This document shows positions 27,501-42,500 of a stretch of DNA of 64,000 nt, in pieces. Location: assembly GCA_011009095.1 (NCBI GenBank), contig VTPC01000903.1, forward strand, positions 1-64,000. The letters run 5' to 3'. Positions within the stretch are counted from its first letter, which is position 1, and each line of letters begins with the position of its first letter. Source of the stretch: Ignelater luminosus. Lineage: Eukaryota > Arthropoda > Insecta > Coleoptera > Elateridae. The position numbers were made by a program, and so were the translations under genes. The notes under the pieces are model-generated. The model was given only the letters and a program-made list of their open reading frames with translations, did no database searches and was not told where the DNA came from.

Positions 27501-30500
27501 ATTTACTTCATCGTACACATGATTAGTTAATTATTAATTCTTGGAGCACATTCAGATTTCTGCCATTACATTTCTTACACGTAACACAGTGTGTGAACTG
27601 AAAAGCAAGTTCTGTATGATGCTTTTATTATACGGATATGTACAGTGGATTTTATAAAAATCTGCGACAACCAATATTTCATGATGTAAATAAGGTTTCA
27701 AAAGACTATTATTTTATACCTATAACAAGTTTTCAGACTTTGAAAATATAAAATAAAGCCTGTTGGCGTTTTACAAATGCAAAAATCACTCTCAAGACTT
27801 GTCCCAACTGTTTATGAAATGCGCTGTACTATATACCGGGTGCTTATAGTTTACTATGAACATAGGGATTTTGACATGGAGGAAATCATTAAGCTAAGAC
27901 TAGAAGCAATAGCATTGAGGATACATGTTAAATGACATTTAAAAAAACAAAACAATAAATGTCAAAATAATAAACTAGATCGTTTTTAACAACCATTTTA
28001 TATTATTGTTAATACTTATACTAATTGTAAGTATAAGCACACTTTGATCCTAATGATCTTTCCTACATTGAAATTGTTATGTTCGTAGTAGCCTAAAATT
28101 TCCTGTAGACACTAGTGGTTTTAAAATGAACAAGGGCACTTTAATTTTGTAAAATCTGTTTGTCTAAGTCAAAACTGATTTTTTCTCATTTGTTTTGGCA
28201 TTAGGAAAATATATTTTACAACTGTAGTAGTCAACCATGAAACTCTTAGGGCCTTTTGGAACCAATACTACTTTGGATTATCCATGTTTTTCCTTTATTT
28301 GCGTTAAGAGTTGCTCCAATTAACATGGCTAATCGACGTCCTATTGTATCTATATTATTTCTATTTTTATACTAGCATAATTTTTTACTCCTCGTATTAG
28401 ACAATACATGATCAATCTATTAACACAAAGAGATTCTTAAATTGTACAATTCTTACAGAATGCGTGTGCAGTATTAGAAGCGAAGATCTTTTATAGGCAA
28501 CTTTTTTGAATGCTGAGGATCTATTATCTCCGGCAGAAAACATAAATTGAAAAAAGTCACTAATTGTTCACACATCTTTGTTTGCCAAAAGTTATCATCT
28601 CGGTAAATTTTTTGGCACTTAAATTCCCAGGGAGTGCATACTATAAACATGCAGTATTTACGGTTTGTTATATGTAACTGGCCCTGGATTTGATAGTAAT
28701 AGTTGTGAGTTAGTTTCAGTTTAATCTCTCCATCACTTTCACTTAAAAAATTTACTTTTTTTTTCGAATTCCGTCTAAAACACTAGACTTTGCAATATTT
28801 GCAGGACATTTTACTTCAATAATTCCATCCTCTTCAATTAAACTATTGGAAGATGCTGCCAAAAAACTGTACTGTGTGTCTATAGAAAGCCCACACTCTT
28901 TAACCTTTGTATTATACATATCTTGAAATTCTTGAATTGCTACTCTTTCGTGATCTTGTCCCCAACGCGTAGCAAAATTTCCAGAGAAAGTGGAATATAA
29001 AAGCCTTTTTATTAAATTACCACAATGGGTACCTTTCCGCAATTTACATATATTCCCAGAGTTTGATGCCGTTAAGCGTATGGATCTTTCTTGTCTCCAA
29101 AGCAGATTATTTTGCTGGCCTAGTGTTTGTTGTTCTATTTCGATACATTCTTCTTGCGATTTTTCCAAACTTCCTAAAACCTCTGCTTTCTTATTTGCAT
29201 ACTCTTCTTCAGTTAAAGCATCATCCAATACATTTCCATATTCTGCGTCAGGTGGGTTAAAGCTTGTTTTCGCTTTCTTACATTTTTTCGGAAATAATTG
29301 TCTACGGCTTTGTTTCCATGTAGCTGTTTTTCGTTTTAGGCGAATGAGTTTTTTGGTGTGCTGACCAGAACTGCGATCTACAGCTTTGTAACATTCTGCA
29401 ACATTGGTATCCATGTTCAACAAGAGACTTTCTGCATTTCTGGCTACTCTATCTACAGAAAACATTATATCTTGATATAATCCAGATTATTTCAATTCAG
29501 GAATCCAGTTTTGTTCATTAGTAGATTTGGAGCCAGTACAGAAATATTTAGCGCAACAAGCGTGATCTCCAAACACGTGGTGTACACTATTTAAAATGTC
29601 CTTAATAAGCTTCATTTTATCTGATAACGCAGCATTTTCTTCACCAATGTAGTATTGTACGGCACTTTGTATACCTCCACGCAATCGACGAATTTTATTA
29701 TTTAAATCGTTTCTTTGATGACATGGCACAATTTCACCTTTAGAGCTACACCTTTTGGTTGTTAACTCACGTAATTTAGTAAAAAGATTTCGCAGTAGGT
29801 GATTTGAGACATTCCATTTTTTGAACAACCTTATTGCCATAAGGTCGTGCCTCTGCTAAGCGTTTAGTAACGCTACTGTCCCCATCACCAACTAAATAAA
29901 TATACTTTAAATTATACAATTCCACACTTACTTTGAAGCCCTCTACAATAATATCAGCTTCCATTCCTGTTGACGGCTTTTCCCAATTTTTAAAGCATTT
30001 ATGAAGCGGTGGGTCGCTGTTTTTAGTTTTCGTCCAAGAACACATATAACAATATTTATTCCGAATTCCTAAGAATAAAACTTTTCCAGTTTTCTGTCCA
30101 ACAATGACCCCAACACCTGAAGCTGCATTGTAATCTACACGATATGAGCGTTTGCTCCATGCACCGTCTGCAATCACTGTTATCATCGGAATTCCATTAG
30201 TGTCGATTCGGTTTTCCTCTACGGCTAAACGATGTTCTTCTTTTGCAGCAGCTTCCATTACAGACCAGGCAGTATCTTCAATATATCTTGCAATGACTTG
30301 CTCAGTCTTTGAAAAATGATAAACGCTCATCCAAGGTATATCGCAGATAGCTAAAAAGTCTCTTAATTGAGAATACCCAGAGCCTGTTGTTATGGTACCT
30401 AGGACAGCAGCGTGGTTAACAGCCATTGCATCTTGGTTTGCATCGGTGTTGACAATACTACTAATGCAGCACGATTTACAGTAGTCCCAGTCGTTGCTCA

Positions 30501-33500
30501 GAAATCATCTCTAGGTGTTCGTTCTTACATGTAAATAATGGATGATGGGGAAATGTCGTTATTGCTTTAAAAAATGAATTTATATCAATTATTCTTCTAC
30601 CACTAATAATTTCATTTTTGTTCCTTCTGGTTTCATCGACATTGATGCTTACATTAATGAAACTAGTGGAAGTAGATGGTTGTTCTTCTTGCTCTTGTGA
30701 TGAACCACTAATAATTTCAGTTGAAGTGGATGGTTGTTCTTCTTGAACAATGTTGCACCTGTTGGTTTGCTCTTGTGATGAAGTAGACGGTTCGTTTGCT
30801 TCTTGAATTTCTTGCGTTATATTTTCTCTAGTAGAGACTGACCATTCGTATTTCTTTCATTCTACGTTGGATATTTTTGCGTTTTGAAGCTCTTGTCAAG
30901 CTGGGCATTTCAGCAGCGTTCTTGCAGACTACAATAACGTTTTTATAATCTAATAAATATCACAATTAATATTTGCGTTGCACTTTACACTTCTGAAATA
31001 ACTTTACGTGCTAAACTATTTTATACCACTTGTTGATCTTTCAGCGACCGGCACTGAACTGAAAGAACTATAATATTGTAAGCCTACAACAATTTTTTTA
31101 GAATTTAGGCGTATATTACGAAGTATAAAAAATGTCTTGTTTAATTAACTGTTAAGTTTGATTTGTGATTTTATTGGTTAACGAACCATAAGATTTGTTT
31201 ATTTTTTACCGAGTTGTAACAAAAAGGAAGTTCGTAAATGATTATTTTAGTAAATTTTGAAATGGGCCAGAAACGGGTCAGTGTTTAGAAAAAGCCATAG
31301 TAATAAATATTGGTAAAAATATAATATTGATAGCCGCATGACGTCTGGTTTTTTGGAAGACCAGTCTGTATAGTTATACTTATAAACATAGTATGTGCAG
31401 ATTTGGTTATGAAAGAATCTCATTAAGAGGTCCATTGTTTTTCTTTGTTGTATTTTGATTTATTTCATTTATACCTATTGTAGATTGTTCTGATTTATTT
31501 ATTGTAGGAATGTTTATTTAACCATCCGATATTAATATGTATTTCCATGCTCATCTATGGTCTGTTGGCAATGACCAACTTAATTACCCGTAACGAATAG
31601 GGGATATTGGAAACATTCTTAAATTAATATTTAGGGTCAAGTCAGTCAAAGTTAGAAGTAAAGATGAATGAACGTGTAGAATTAACACTGTTTCTTGGTT
31701 AATTCTGTAAAATAAAATAATGAATCTTACACTATCCAGCAATATTTTCTGAGACATCTGTTTTATTCTTATTATCCTTTATTTTTTATTGCAGGCAACA
31801 CTTATTTTATTGCTGCTAATAAAACTACATTAATTTGGGATACTCAGTGGTAATAGATTTTATACAAAGTAAAAGATATTTACGTTAAAGATATTCAAGT
31901 TAATACCTTTCTTCAAAGAATAATTTTGTTGTTTTACAGATTAAATAAGAAATAATAAATATTAACTTCCCAAATCCTTTTTACATCTAAAATTAATATT
32001 TTCACACTGATATGTATCGAAAAAAAGATTTTTGTGTTCTTATTCTTTAATATAATAGAAAAAATAACATCACTCACATCATCCTATGTTTATAATAATA
32101 TTGCAATTTATCACGGTGTAATTTCATTTGTTTTGATAAACACAAAAAACGTCTACCTCGGAATGTGTTTTAGATTGCTTCACGTCGGCTATAAATTAGG
32201 GTTTTAACATTAGTTTGTAATGGTAGCTGTACCATGAAAGCATCTCTATCTTTTTCACAACTTTTTAGTCCTTGTTGCAAAAATATTCCAGCAAAATTTA
32301 AATACCCCCTTAAGGTTTTCATTTTTCTCAGCTGTTTGGTAGACTTGGAAGAAATCATCATCGAGATTGTCTTTGAATTCTGCATTATTTAAATAAGGAA
32401 TAAACCAAACTTACAAGCATCTTTTTTTTGTGAGCATTAACTGAAACTTTTTGGTGTGAATCTTTTTTTAATTATTTTAAATCAGTCTGATGAGTGTCCT
32501 AGTCAAGATTTCCAAACACTCTAAATAAGGACTGCCCTGATAGTTTTAGCATAACATATTAAATGGTTTAAGGCTTGTATATCCAAAATTAGGGCTAATT
32601 GGATTCTCTATACAAAAGGTTCTATACATATTTTTTGTCATATTTGTATTTCTCTGAATAATGACCATTCAAAGTTGAGCTTACAAGGGGAGGGCACAGT
32701 GAGTCTGTCACTGATCTCAATGAAATTCTTACTGACGATTCTACATCACAAATAAGTCAACACATTTTGCCATTCGTCAAAATGGGTCCTTTGGGCCTTG
32801 CAAAAAAATATTATAGGTCGGAAAATGGTTAAAATTGGCTTTACTGGCATTGCTCCCAGCTGTCTTAACCAATTTCAATGAAACTTTTATGGGAGTTTAT
32901 TGTGAATTTTATTCTGGCCTTCCTGGGGGTGTATATTGAAAAATCCTTATATATGGGTCTAATATTTTTTGATGTAGAAACATCCATAAAAGCTTTATTG
33001 AAATCAGCACTCACTGTGCTCTCCCATTATAAGTTGCACAACCTCGAAATTTTCCTAGTAGCTTAGCTTTGATCCACAACTAATTATGAGAAAGCTGATT
33101 GTGGCATGTGTTTAGATCATGTAAGGAGTATTCCCCAAAAAGTCTGTAAGTGTCCCTTACTTGCTTTGTCTGCTAGGCCTCCTAAACATTGAAATTGTCA
33201 GTTCTTTGTAATCCTCTTCTGATCTCAAACTATTAAGAGTTTCCTGACAAATATTTTTATTTTATTTCTAATATTATCATATTTAATTGAAAATAACAAC
33301 AATAATACATTATTATGCCCGGTTTCTGAAAGCAATTTATCTAACCGATAAAATTATGCATTCTACTAATCACCAAAAGTTGTTTCTCAAACGCTGTGTA
33401 GTATTTATGGGACTGATATCTGCTCCACAAGTTATCATAGCAAGTTGGTACGATACGTTATTCTATAGCAATTAAGGTTTCCACACGGCTTTTTTCAATT

Positions 33501-36500
33501 ACCGATCGCTAACAGCTGTCTATGTTTAAGATGAAAGTGCTGGTATAGAATGACAGTGTTGTTGAAAAGTGTATAACAGTCTTAGATTATTTCACTTTTT
33601 TAAAATATTTAAATATCAAATGTTTTTCGAATTCCTTAAAATTACCGTTTTTATTTTTAACAATCTTTGCCATCTTGTATGTTATCACAAAACAAACCTT
33701 TATGTTATAATGTTGAAACTGTTCTGTTTCCTTCATAATAAGTATGGCATTTTACTATTGGTTTAACAGTAAACTGCTCAACCATATAATGCAAAGCACA
33801 TGTTGAATTGCTAGAAGACTTCTTGTTAATATTGTTTTGCACCAAGACATGCGACATGAAGTTTGTCACAAGTGCAGTAGCCACCTATCAGTTTTTCTTG
33901 TAACTACTTAAGAAACTGATGGCTATCAAGCAGAGAAATTACAGTACAATACATACAAGTTTATCAGTTCCATAAAGTTATGCATCCAATAATTATATGA
34001 TACATAACACCAGCATTCAGAAACCGGGCATTAGTACCTTAATTTGTAAGTATGCAAGCAAGATAATATTCAATTATGTTGCAGAGCAAATTGATTCTAA
34101 TTATATGAAAAATAATGGTTTAAAGAAGATATTGGAAATGTTATGTATTAATGTCATAGCAATACTAGAGAGTCACCAGGCATACGAATATGCTGGAAAT
34201 ATTTTATCAAAATTTCGACATGATCTGAAGGGTTTGGTAAACACTTCCGTAAGTATTAACTCACTACATTTGGAGTGCATAATTAATTATGTAATTGTAG
34301 TGGTTCTGTGGTCTACATAGGTATGAATATAGTGAAGCTGGAAAATATCTTTATTTTTGTAAAATTTTTGTAAAAAGTGGTTTTCTCAAAGAAGCTTGGC
34401 AAATTATTACAGAACCTGGTAAGAAAATATTTTACATGTGTAGATGATATATTCTAATAATAAAATTTTATTTTGTTAGAACTCAAGTTATTAAGTACTA
34501 CTGATGGATGGACTGTACCCAACAGAGGTGCCTTTGATAAGAAACTTAAAACCTTTGTTCTTAGAGATTTATTAAATATATCTCTAGAGAGAGATATTAA
34601 TTTTGCTAAATATGTATTGGTGTATTTCTTAGAGAATTCTAACATCATTACTGAAGTTGGTAAGTAACATTACATCTGACTTTTAGAGTTGATTTGTCAT
34701 TCTTCAGATCAGTTATATCTTGATTTAACTTGAGAAAAATACCAATCTGAAATTGACAAAAGAATTTCCATAAAATAAATTTTTTTAATTATGTTGGTTT
34801 TTTAAGTCTTATTTATTTTTATAAATAGGGACTTGCATTTTTTGTTTATCATTTTTGGAAGAATTGGCTATTCTAAATACAGGGTGTCCCTAAAAGGTCT
34901 GTACAATGTCCTGCCACTTATTCCTCAGACCAAAATAAGACAATTTAACCAAACTTACCTCTATCCAAAAGTGGTCCATTGGCGCTACCAAACATCAAAG
35001 ATCTTAAAAATATTTCTATTTTTCTAAATCACAAAAGAGAGTACTTTTAGCAATTGGAATTAAATTTAGGATGTGAATGTGAATTTTTTGTTTGTGTTTC
35101 ATAGGTGATCAAAAGTTGATCACCCACATGCAAAGAAGCTCAAATTTTTTTAACAGTTTGGTCAATACTTCTGAAACTTTTTCCACAGATGGGCATTCTT
35201 ATTTCGGTCATTTTCTGTCTCTTGTTCGATTTTGATAACTGCAATAGTTTAGTTATAATAAAAGTTTGTGGGGAGACTAAATGTCTTATTTTATTTTATT
35301 TTTATTATAGTGTAAAAGTTCAAATAGCTTTATTTTGATAAGAAAATCTTTTCTGAATAACTTCGAAAACATGCTTAAGAATGACAATAAGATTAAGTGC
35401 TTTGTTTTAGATATATGGGCTCCTTTTAATAATGTGCTGGCAAGAATGTTGAAACATGAAGAACAGTCTTACATGGAGGATCTTAAATCCTTGCTTAAAA
35501 GTATTATTGCTGGATGGTATAAATCCTTGTCTGGTTCGGTTATGCGTAGTTTATTCTTGAGTTTAGCTATGGAGATTTCTCCAGCAGAAGCAATAGAATT
35601 ATATGAAGCATGTTGTAGCAAGAATATATATCAGACTCTTAGGGTATGTATTGTTTAATCATGACAAGAAAAAAATTCAAGCACCCAGAACTTTGTTTTT
35701 GTTTTGTATTTTGTGTGTTAAGTTCTTAAAGTGGAATCATTTTTTTTTTATTGTACTTCTCACTCAGTGCAATGGCATGATGTAGGGATTATTTGAGCTA
35801 CACCTCGACCTCAATTCACAAGTAGCTACAAAGAGTAGTTAAACACACTGAAATATAATAAGACTAGAATGGGTGCTGTGGTAGGAAACGCGATCCCACA
35901 GAGAAACTAATCGAAGGGGCCACTTGTCTTTGTTGTACACTGCTCAGAAACTTTTCACGATGCTGTGAACAGGAAGGAATGATAAATTCTGAAATATGAC
36001 AGTGAACACAGCATAGCTTGATGTATATATTTATTCTCATAATGAACATAATTGAGTATATGGTGATAAATAAATTATTGGATTATACCAAGAATTAATC
36101 GGCTTGGAATATAAAACAATGCAATTGCAAGTATGTGTGCAATCAAACCAATGTCAATGGAGAAATTTCAATAAATTTACTTTAAATGTAATAATATAAT
36201 TAATTCATTTTATTATTAATAATTACGTGAAGATTTGGCCCAATGAATTTTAACTAAGAAAATATATCTCGTCATGTACTAAAAACTAATTACAATCGTA
36301 ATACAACTTTTTAAATTGCATTGATTATTTGAAAAAACCAAAACACGTGTTATCAATGTGTGGCAGTGAAATGCGGAACGATCCCATGTATAGTCTATTT
36401 CTGCATTATAGAATTCAGAGTAGACTTTGACATGATATTCTTGTAGCAATGTACTTTGAAGTTTCACTAAAAGTTACTAAATATTTATAGCTTAAAGGTT

Positions 36501-39500
36501 TATCATTTGTGTCTTTTTGTAAACATCTTTTCTAAATAAACACAAGTTTTTAATTGAGTTTACAAGAGGAAAAACTTTTTTATTATTAGTTTTAGGTAAA
36601 ATGTCATTCTTGATAAAATTTTGTACTTGTTTCAAGACTTACGATAATGGTAATATAATTTTGATGTTACCAGCAATAGTGAAGAAAATTTAAAAAACAT
36701 TATTTTAGGGTAAAAAACAACTTAAGTTCCAAATTTACTTAAAAATCAGATTGCCATGTTTGAACTGCACCAGGGCCACCTAAATGTCTCGGGCCAGCTA
36801 CACGTCTACCGCGGTGGTGGGGATTCAGGCGGGCTTTTGTTACTAGAATGCATGCGACGTTATCTTTATTACGGCATTATTTAGCCAGAACTGAATCTAA
36901 AAATAAAATAATACGCTAATTAATGTGAATTTTACAAAATATTAAACTGAAAATAAGTAACTAAGTAAATATTTAAAGAATAAGTCAAAATTCTGCTTAA
37001 TAGAGCTATACTTTACACACGAAATTGTTAGAAATTAAACGTAACTTTAGAATTCAATATAAACAATATTATACATACCTTAAACATGAACAGATAATAG
37101 TCTAACTATGTAATTAATACATAAAGATAATAACAAATTCTTAATAATAATGCCTTACAGTAAGTTTAAGTTATTTAATTTTGTTACCTAGATAAGAAAA
37201 ATGGAAGTTTGTATTTGCTTATGTGTTGTTTGATAACCGTATTGCATTTTTGTAGTAACCTAGACTTGTAGACAAGTAACAGACAATTCCTAATATTTAA
37301 TATATTAATTTTGATGACTTAATTATATAATAAATAAACATACGGAATGAAAATAAAATAAGAAATATGTTGTACCTTTAATTTAATTATGGCTAACAGT
37401 ATTTAATTTGCGATTCTTCAGTATTTAATTTGCGATTCTTCTGTTTATTTTGATGCCGGTTGTTAAAGTCTGTTTTGTCTTTTCTATAATAATTATTTAG
37501 AAGTATATTCAAAGAAATAAATATGCATTTATTCACATTTGACTTTCCACACTCACAATTTAAAACAAAGTCTTCGCAATAGTCTGTCTAATCTTAAGTT
37601 TACATAAAAGTTTGCGTTGATTTATTTTTATTTATTTATTTATTTATCTAAAAGAAATACAAACGGGTCTGATTCGTAGCATTCAAGAACACTTTTTTGT
37701 ATATTTCACTTATTAAAACAATAAAGTTTATACACCATTGCTAGCACATTAACTATCCATTGCTGTCAATTTCTTTTAAATATAACAGAGAAATTGTTTT
37801 CTAAGGACCGGAACACAGTCATAAACCAATCAGTTATTTAAAATTTTGAAAGTTTTTCTGTTACTATTTCTTTTAAAAACAGCTTATATTCACACCAAAA
37901 TATACCCATTCACAAATTATGTAAAAAGTTTTCTATAGTTTACAATTTAATAAAATAACTTAATGAATTAGTTAATCAATTCCTAAGTAAATCAGCAATA
38001 AAACTGATAACGACAATTTCTCATTTGTCGATTATGATCATCATCCCTATAATTAAGAAAAATGAAATTGCATATCATAATAGCATCCTCAATGTAGAGA
38101 AGCAACCGCCTTTATCCCCTCCACTTTACGCCTCGCATTAGCCATGTAGCTGGCCCGAGACATTTAGGTGGCCCTGACTGCACCCACTGAAATATAATAA
38201 TATTGGAAGGGGTGCTATGGTAGGAAACGTGATCCAACAGAGAAACGAATCGAAGGAGCCACCTGTTTTTGTTGTACACTCTGCTCAAAAACTTTTACGA
38301 TATTATATTTCAGTGTTTATGATGCTGTGAATGGGAAGGAATGATAAATTAAATTACAACCGTAATACAACTTTTTAAATTGCATTGATCCTATTAGGAC
38401 CATTTTCAAAAATATATCTTTTTTATTTTATAGAAATGTTTACAATGCCCAAAGTAACAAATATAAAATTGAAAAGAAAAATAATGTACGTACATATTTT
38501 CAGTCACAAGTCTACTTTGTACATATGTAATAATCCAATAATAATTAAGTAATATTCTAGCTGTGTGTAATTGTATATAAAACTGAGCGTACCACATAAA
38601 TTAATAATAATTTATAAATACCAAAACGAGGTACAACCTTTGACGCAGCAATTTTTCACCATTTTAATGCATTTTAAGCTTTGTTATAATCTACTGTTAA
38701 AAACATAACACATCACATCAGTCTGGTCTAGGTTATGATATGACAAGTATGACAATGAACTGACGAACTTTTCGATGGGCTGTACAGCTTGTGAAAGGAC
38801 TCCTACTGCGCAAACACAGTAGGGTTAGACGGAGACGGATTGCCCCTTCGGTATCAGTCTTTTTCGGAATGCTTTCCATTCATTGCGCATGATACATGAG
38901 CGCCCCTTCTAATATTAATATATTTCAGTGACTACACACCTACAAAAAAAAGCTAACACAATTTTTTAATTTAATTTAAACGCATTATTTTTCAATAAAA
39001 AAGCGACTTAAGTTTCAAATTTGTTAAAAAAATTGTGTTAGCTTTTTTTTTGCGGGTGCAGTTCGAACATGGCATTCTGACTTTCGAGTAAATTTGCAAC
39101 TTAGTCGTTTTTTTTATTCTAAATTAAATTTTTTTTAATTATTGTTGGTAACATCAAAATTATATTATCATTATTGGAGGTTTTGAAACAAGCAGAAAAT
39201 TATATCAAGAGTGACGTTTTGTCCCAAGACCAATAATAAAAAAGTTCTTCCTCTTGTAAACTCAACTTGGGGAAATACTGTATGTAATGAGTTTTGCTTT
39301 TAGGTTTAGACCTGAATTTTCTGTCTGTCATACACTGTAAAAAAGATAGGCAAAATTAAAGTCCACTCTGAGTTCTAATAATACAGAAACGACTATAAAG
39401 GGTGACATTTTGAAAAATTTCAATGGGCAGTATCTTTTTTAAATTAAATTTTATTTATTTGAAGATGGTTGTTCTTGATAAGATGCCACCATATTTGTGG

Positions 39501-42500
39501 GGTCATTTTGGTTCCCTCTGCATACTACCAAAATGGTTTTGAACATTTTTTGATACCTCTTATTAAAAAGAAAATACCGCCCATTGAAACTTTTCAAAAT
39601 GTCACTCTGTATAAAAATAGTAATATTACTCAAGTTCAAACTGATAGTAAACTAACCTCCAAAACTACTGTTACACCAATCCTCATTAATGACATTTCCC
39701 GATATAATCGCAAAAAATAATGGAAAATTAAAAATAACACGTTACAATGCGAATCTTCCTTAATTTAATTTTAATATTATCGGTTAGCACTTGTTTATTT
39801 CATCGGTAACTTGACAATGCACATCATGTAGAAAACATAAATTACAGTAACAAAAGAAAATCAGACATATGTTGATATGTAACTTTTTTACCCGAAATGG
39901 TCTCATCTATCACCAGTTTTAATTTGGCACACATGTTTTGAATCACTCTGCATAATAGCTGCATTGTTTTGTTCTGAACAAACTGACTCAATTAGATATA
40001 CAGTGTGAATTACCACTAAACTTAGGACATGATAGACTATCAAGTGTTAATCATAAAAAGCATAAACGGTTCTTGCATATTCACGTTTTATGCATCAAGA
40101 TGATAACATCAATGAACTTATCATTTTAAGGTTAATAAATTTCTTATGTTGTTTTACTTTAAACATTATATTTTAATCATGCCAATTCTATTAATTATAC
40201 AAAATTACTTTTAAAAATGTGAAATAAAACTTAATGCCACTGGTCAACATATTGTTATTGAGAAATGAATGCATTTGGCTTAAAGCAGACCAGTTTTAAT
40301 ATTTGACTGCTTACGCTTTGACTTTACTCAGGAGGTGATTCTTGAACATATTTTGAGAAAAGAAAGTTTCTAATTAACATCTATTGAATTCCTAATAATT
40401 TTTGAAATATAGGGCATTGAAGTTCTTCAGAAAAATTGCTTTTTTATCAAACTCTTCAACATGGTAAAAGATGTTGGAATAAATTTTTTTTAATATGTTA
40501 ATTAAATAGGATAAATATGTAGGAGGAGAGGATGTCTACCCCCAATTTCTTTTGGAGTGCAATTTTTCAAATTTTAATTTGACAGTTGATAAGTTTGGAA
40601 CATTCATAACAAATTCTTTCTGTTGTGAAATTTTGATATCTAACTGTTTTTGAGATAAATCAAATTTAAACATCAGATATCAGAATGCAATACCATAAGA
40701 AATTGTAATGGGAAAATGCCCAAAAGTATGCACAAGTCCCGTATAAGCCAGATATCGGTAGATGTTCAAGCCCATAGCTCATGTCGAAGACGGGAGTAGG
40801 TTCCAAAATAATAAATAACCCGAGTAGGTTCCAAAATAATAAATAACCCAGGCTTTGATGATCTTACCTGAGCCTAAAACTTAGCTTTTAGCTGAAAAGC
40901 CTAAAAGAGATACCAAAAGGACGCCAGGAGACAGTGCCACACAAAACGATGTAATTCGTCGGCCTGTCCCCACACCGACGAACACTCTGTATATAGGGTC
41001 CACCCAAAATACCACCCTGTAGATAAACACTTCACAATCGTGTCCGGAGACTAAATTGTATTTTCTTTTACTTAGCAAGGAACCTTTGTCGGTTCCGCAA
41101 CTTAAAATAAAATAAACTTAATAAATCTCCAGTCTCTCTCTCGTTTCTCAAAACTATAAACAAAGCTTTATTCACAAAATCAAATATTATGCGGGTTGCT
41201 AGAAGCCAAGGTCCATCATCACGGCACCTAAATAAGCTTATAAAACAAAAACAAACTCCTAGAAATAAGAACACAAAAGTTAAACTACATGAATTTATTA
41301 TTATGCTTTGAAATCGAGTAAAATAAACATCACAAAAAGATTCAAAATGATATGGTTGATTGAAGAAATTATTACTTTGCAAACATCAAATAAAAGAATG
41401 ACAATTACTACATAAAAATTAGGTCTGAAGGACCCAAATAAATGCATTTAGAAATCATTAAATCGCAAAATACTTATTGTATTAAACCCCTCTAAACAAA
41501 CAAAATTGAACATGATTTAAAACTATTAATAAATTTAGAACATATGAACTTGTATTACTTCAAACAAAAAGAAAATGTTCAAAAGATTACTATAGAATTT
41601 AAACTACCTATTGTTTTCCCTAGATTTTTCCGGAAAGAATACACTATAAAGATACTTTTCTAACATTAAAATAAACCAAACATTAACGTTAAATACTCAA
41701 AGCATTTGAACAAAACAACATAAAAATACAAACAAATATATGTAACATTAACAATTATTCCTTACTCTAAATCTGGAGGTCCTTTGAGTTTCCAGCAACT
41801 TTTCCAAATACAAAAGAATTGAATTTACACTAAATTTAATTACGAGAAGGCATGGTTTCAACCACAATAAATTTTTAAACACTTAACCTCCACAAACACA
41901 AAACTTTAATTTTCTTAATAACGAAGAGAATACCAGATCTCTCGATGGACACTGAAGATATTAATTCCATCAGCCAGGGAGTATGACGAAGATAGCGGAG
42001 TCAAAGAACACCAGGTACATAACGGAGATTTTCATAATGACTAAACCAAAAACTCAAGAAGAAAGTGAGACTAAATAATTTCCAAATAACTGACTCGACA
42101 CGGTTACTTCTTTACACGATCCTTCTAATGAAAACAGGGATGATGAGCTTGTCGTTCATCTCCACATACTAGTAAAAATACGGGTAACACATTTCAGCAT
42201 ATGAATTTTTAAGTTCATCCGCACAATGATGCGTCAATATTTTAATCCTCAAAGAGGCCTCCCTCAAGGATTAACTCAAAATGCAAATTAATGCCCATAA
42301 ACCATAAACCAAATAGAAAACCAAAGCAAATTCACAGCCACTAAAATGTCGAAATTAACCATGCGCCACACTTAAAGATCGAAACAAAACGCGAGAAGCA
42401 CCGGGTCCCCTTGGACCCGGGAGGTCGCGGTGAACACCCGCGTTCCACGGTGTCCAAATTTCGACTCCCCAAGAAAATCACAAAGTACCAACAAAGGGAA

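Larger units (their letters stand above)
35838..39275. repeat. Mosaic of direct and inverted repeats in the last intron
   Basis: Three relations overlap. (a) CACTGAAATATAATAA with about 150 bp following occurs at 35838 and again, same direction, at 38184; an inverted copy of the tip is at 38895-38931. (b) 36543-36770 is repeated inverted at about 39055-39272, arms of about 220 bp. (c) A hAT-like unit (36771-38176) is inserted at the inner end of the left arm. The AATTACAATCGTAATACAAC stretch at 36290 also returns at 38350. No protein is recognised. Confidence 0.6.
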
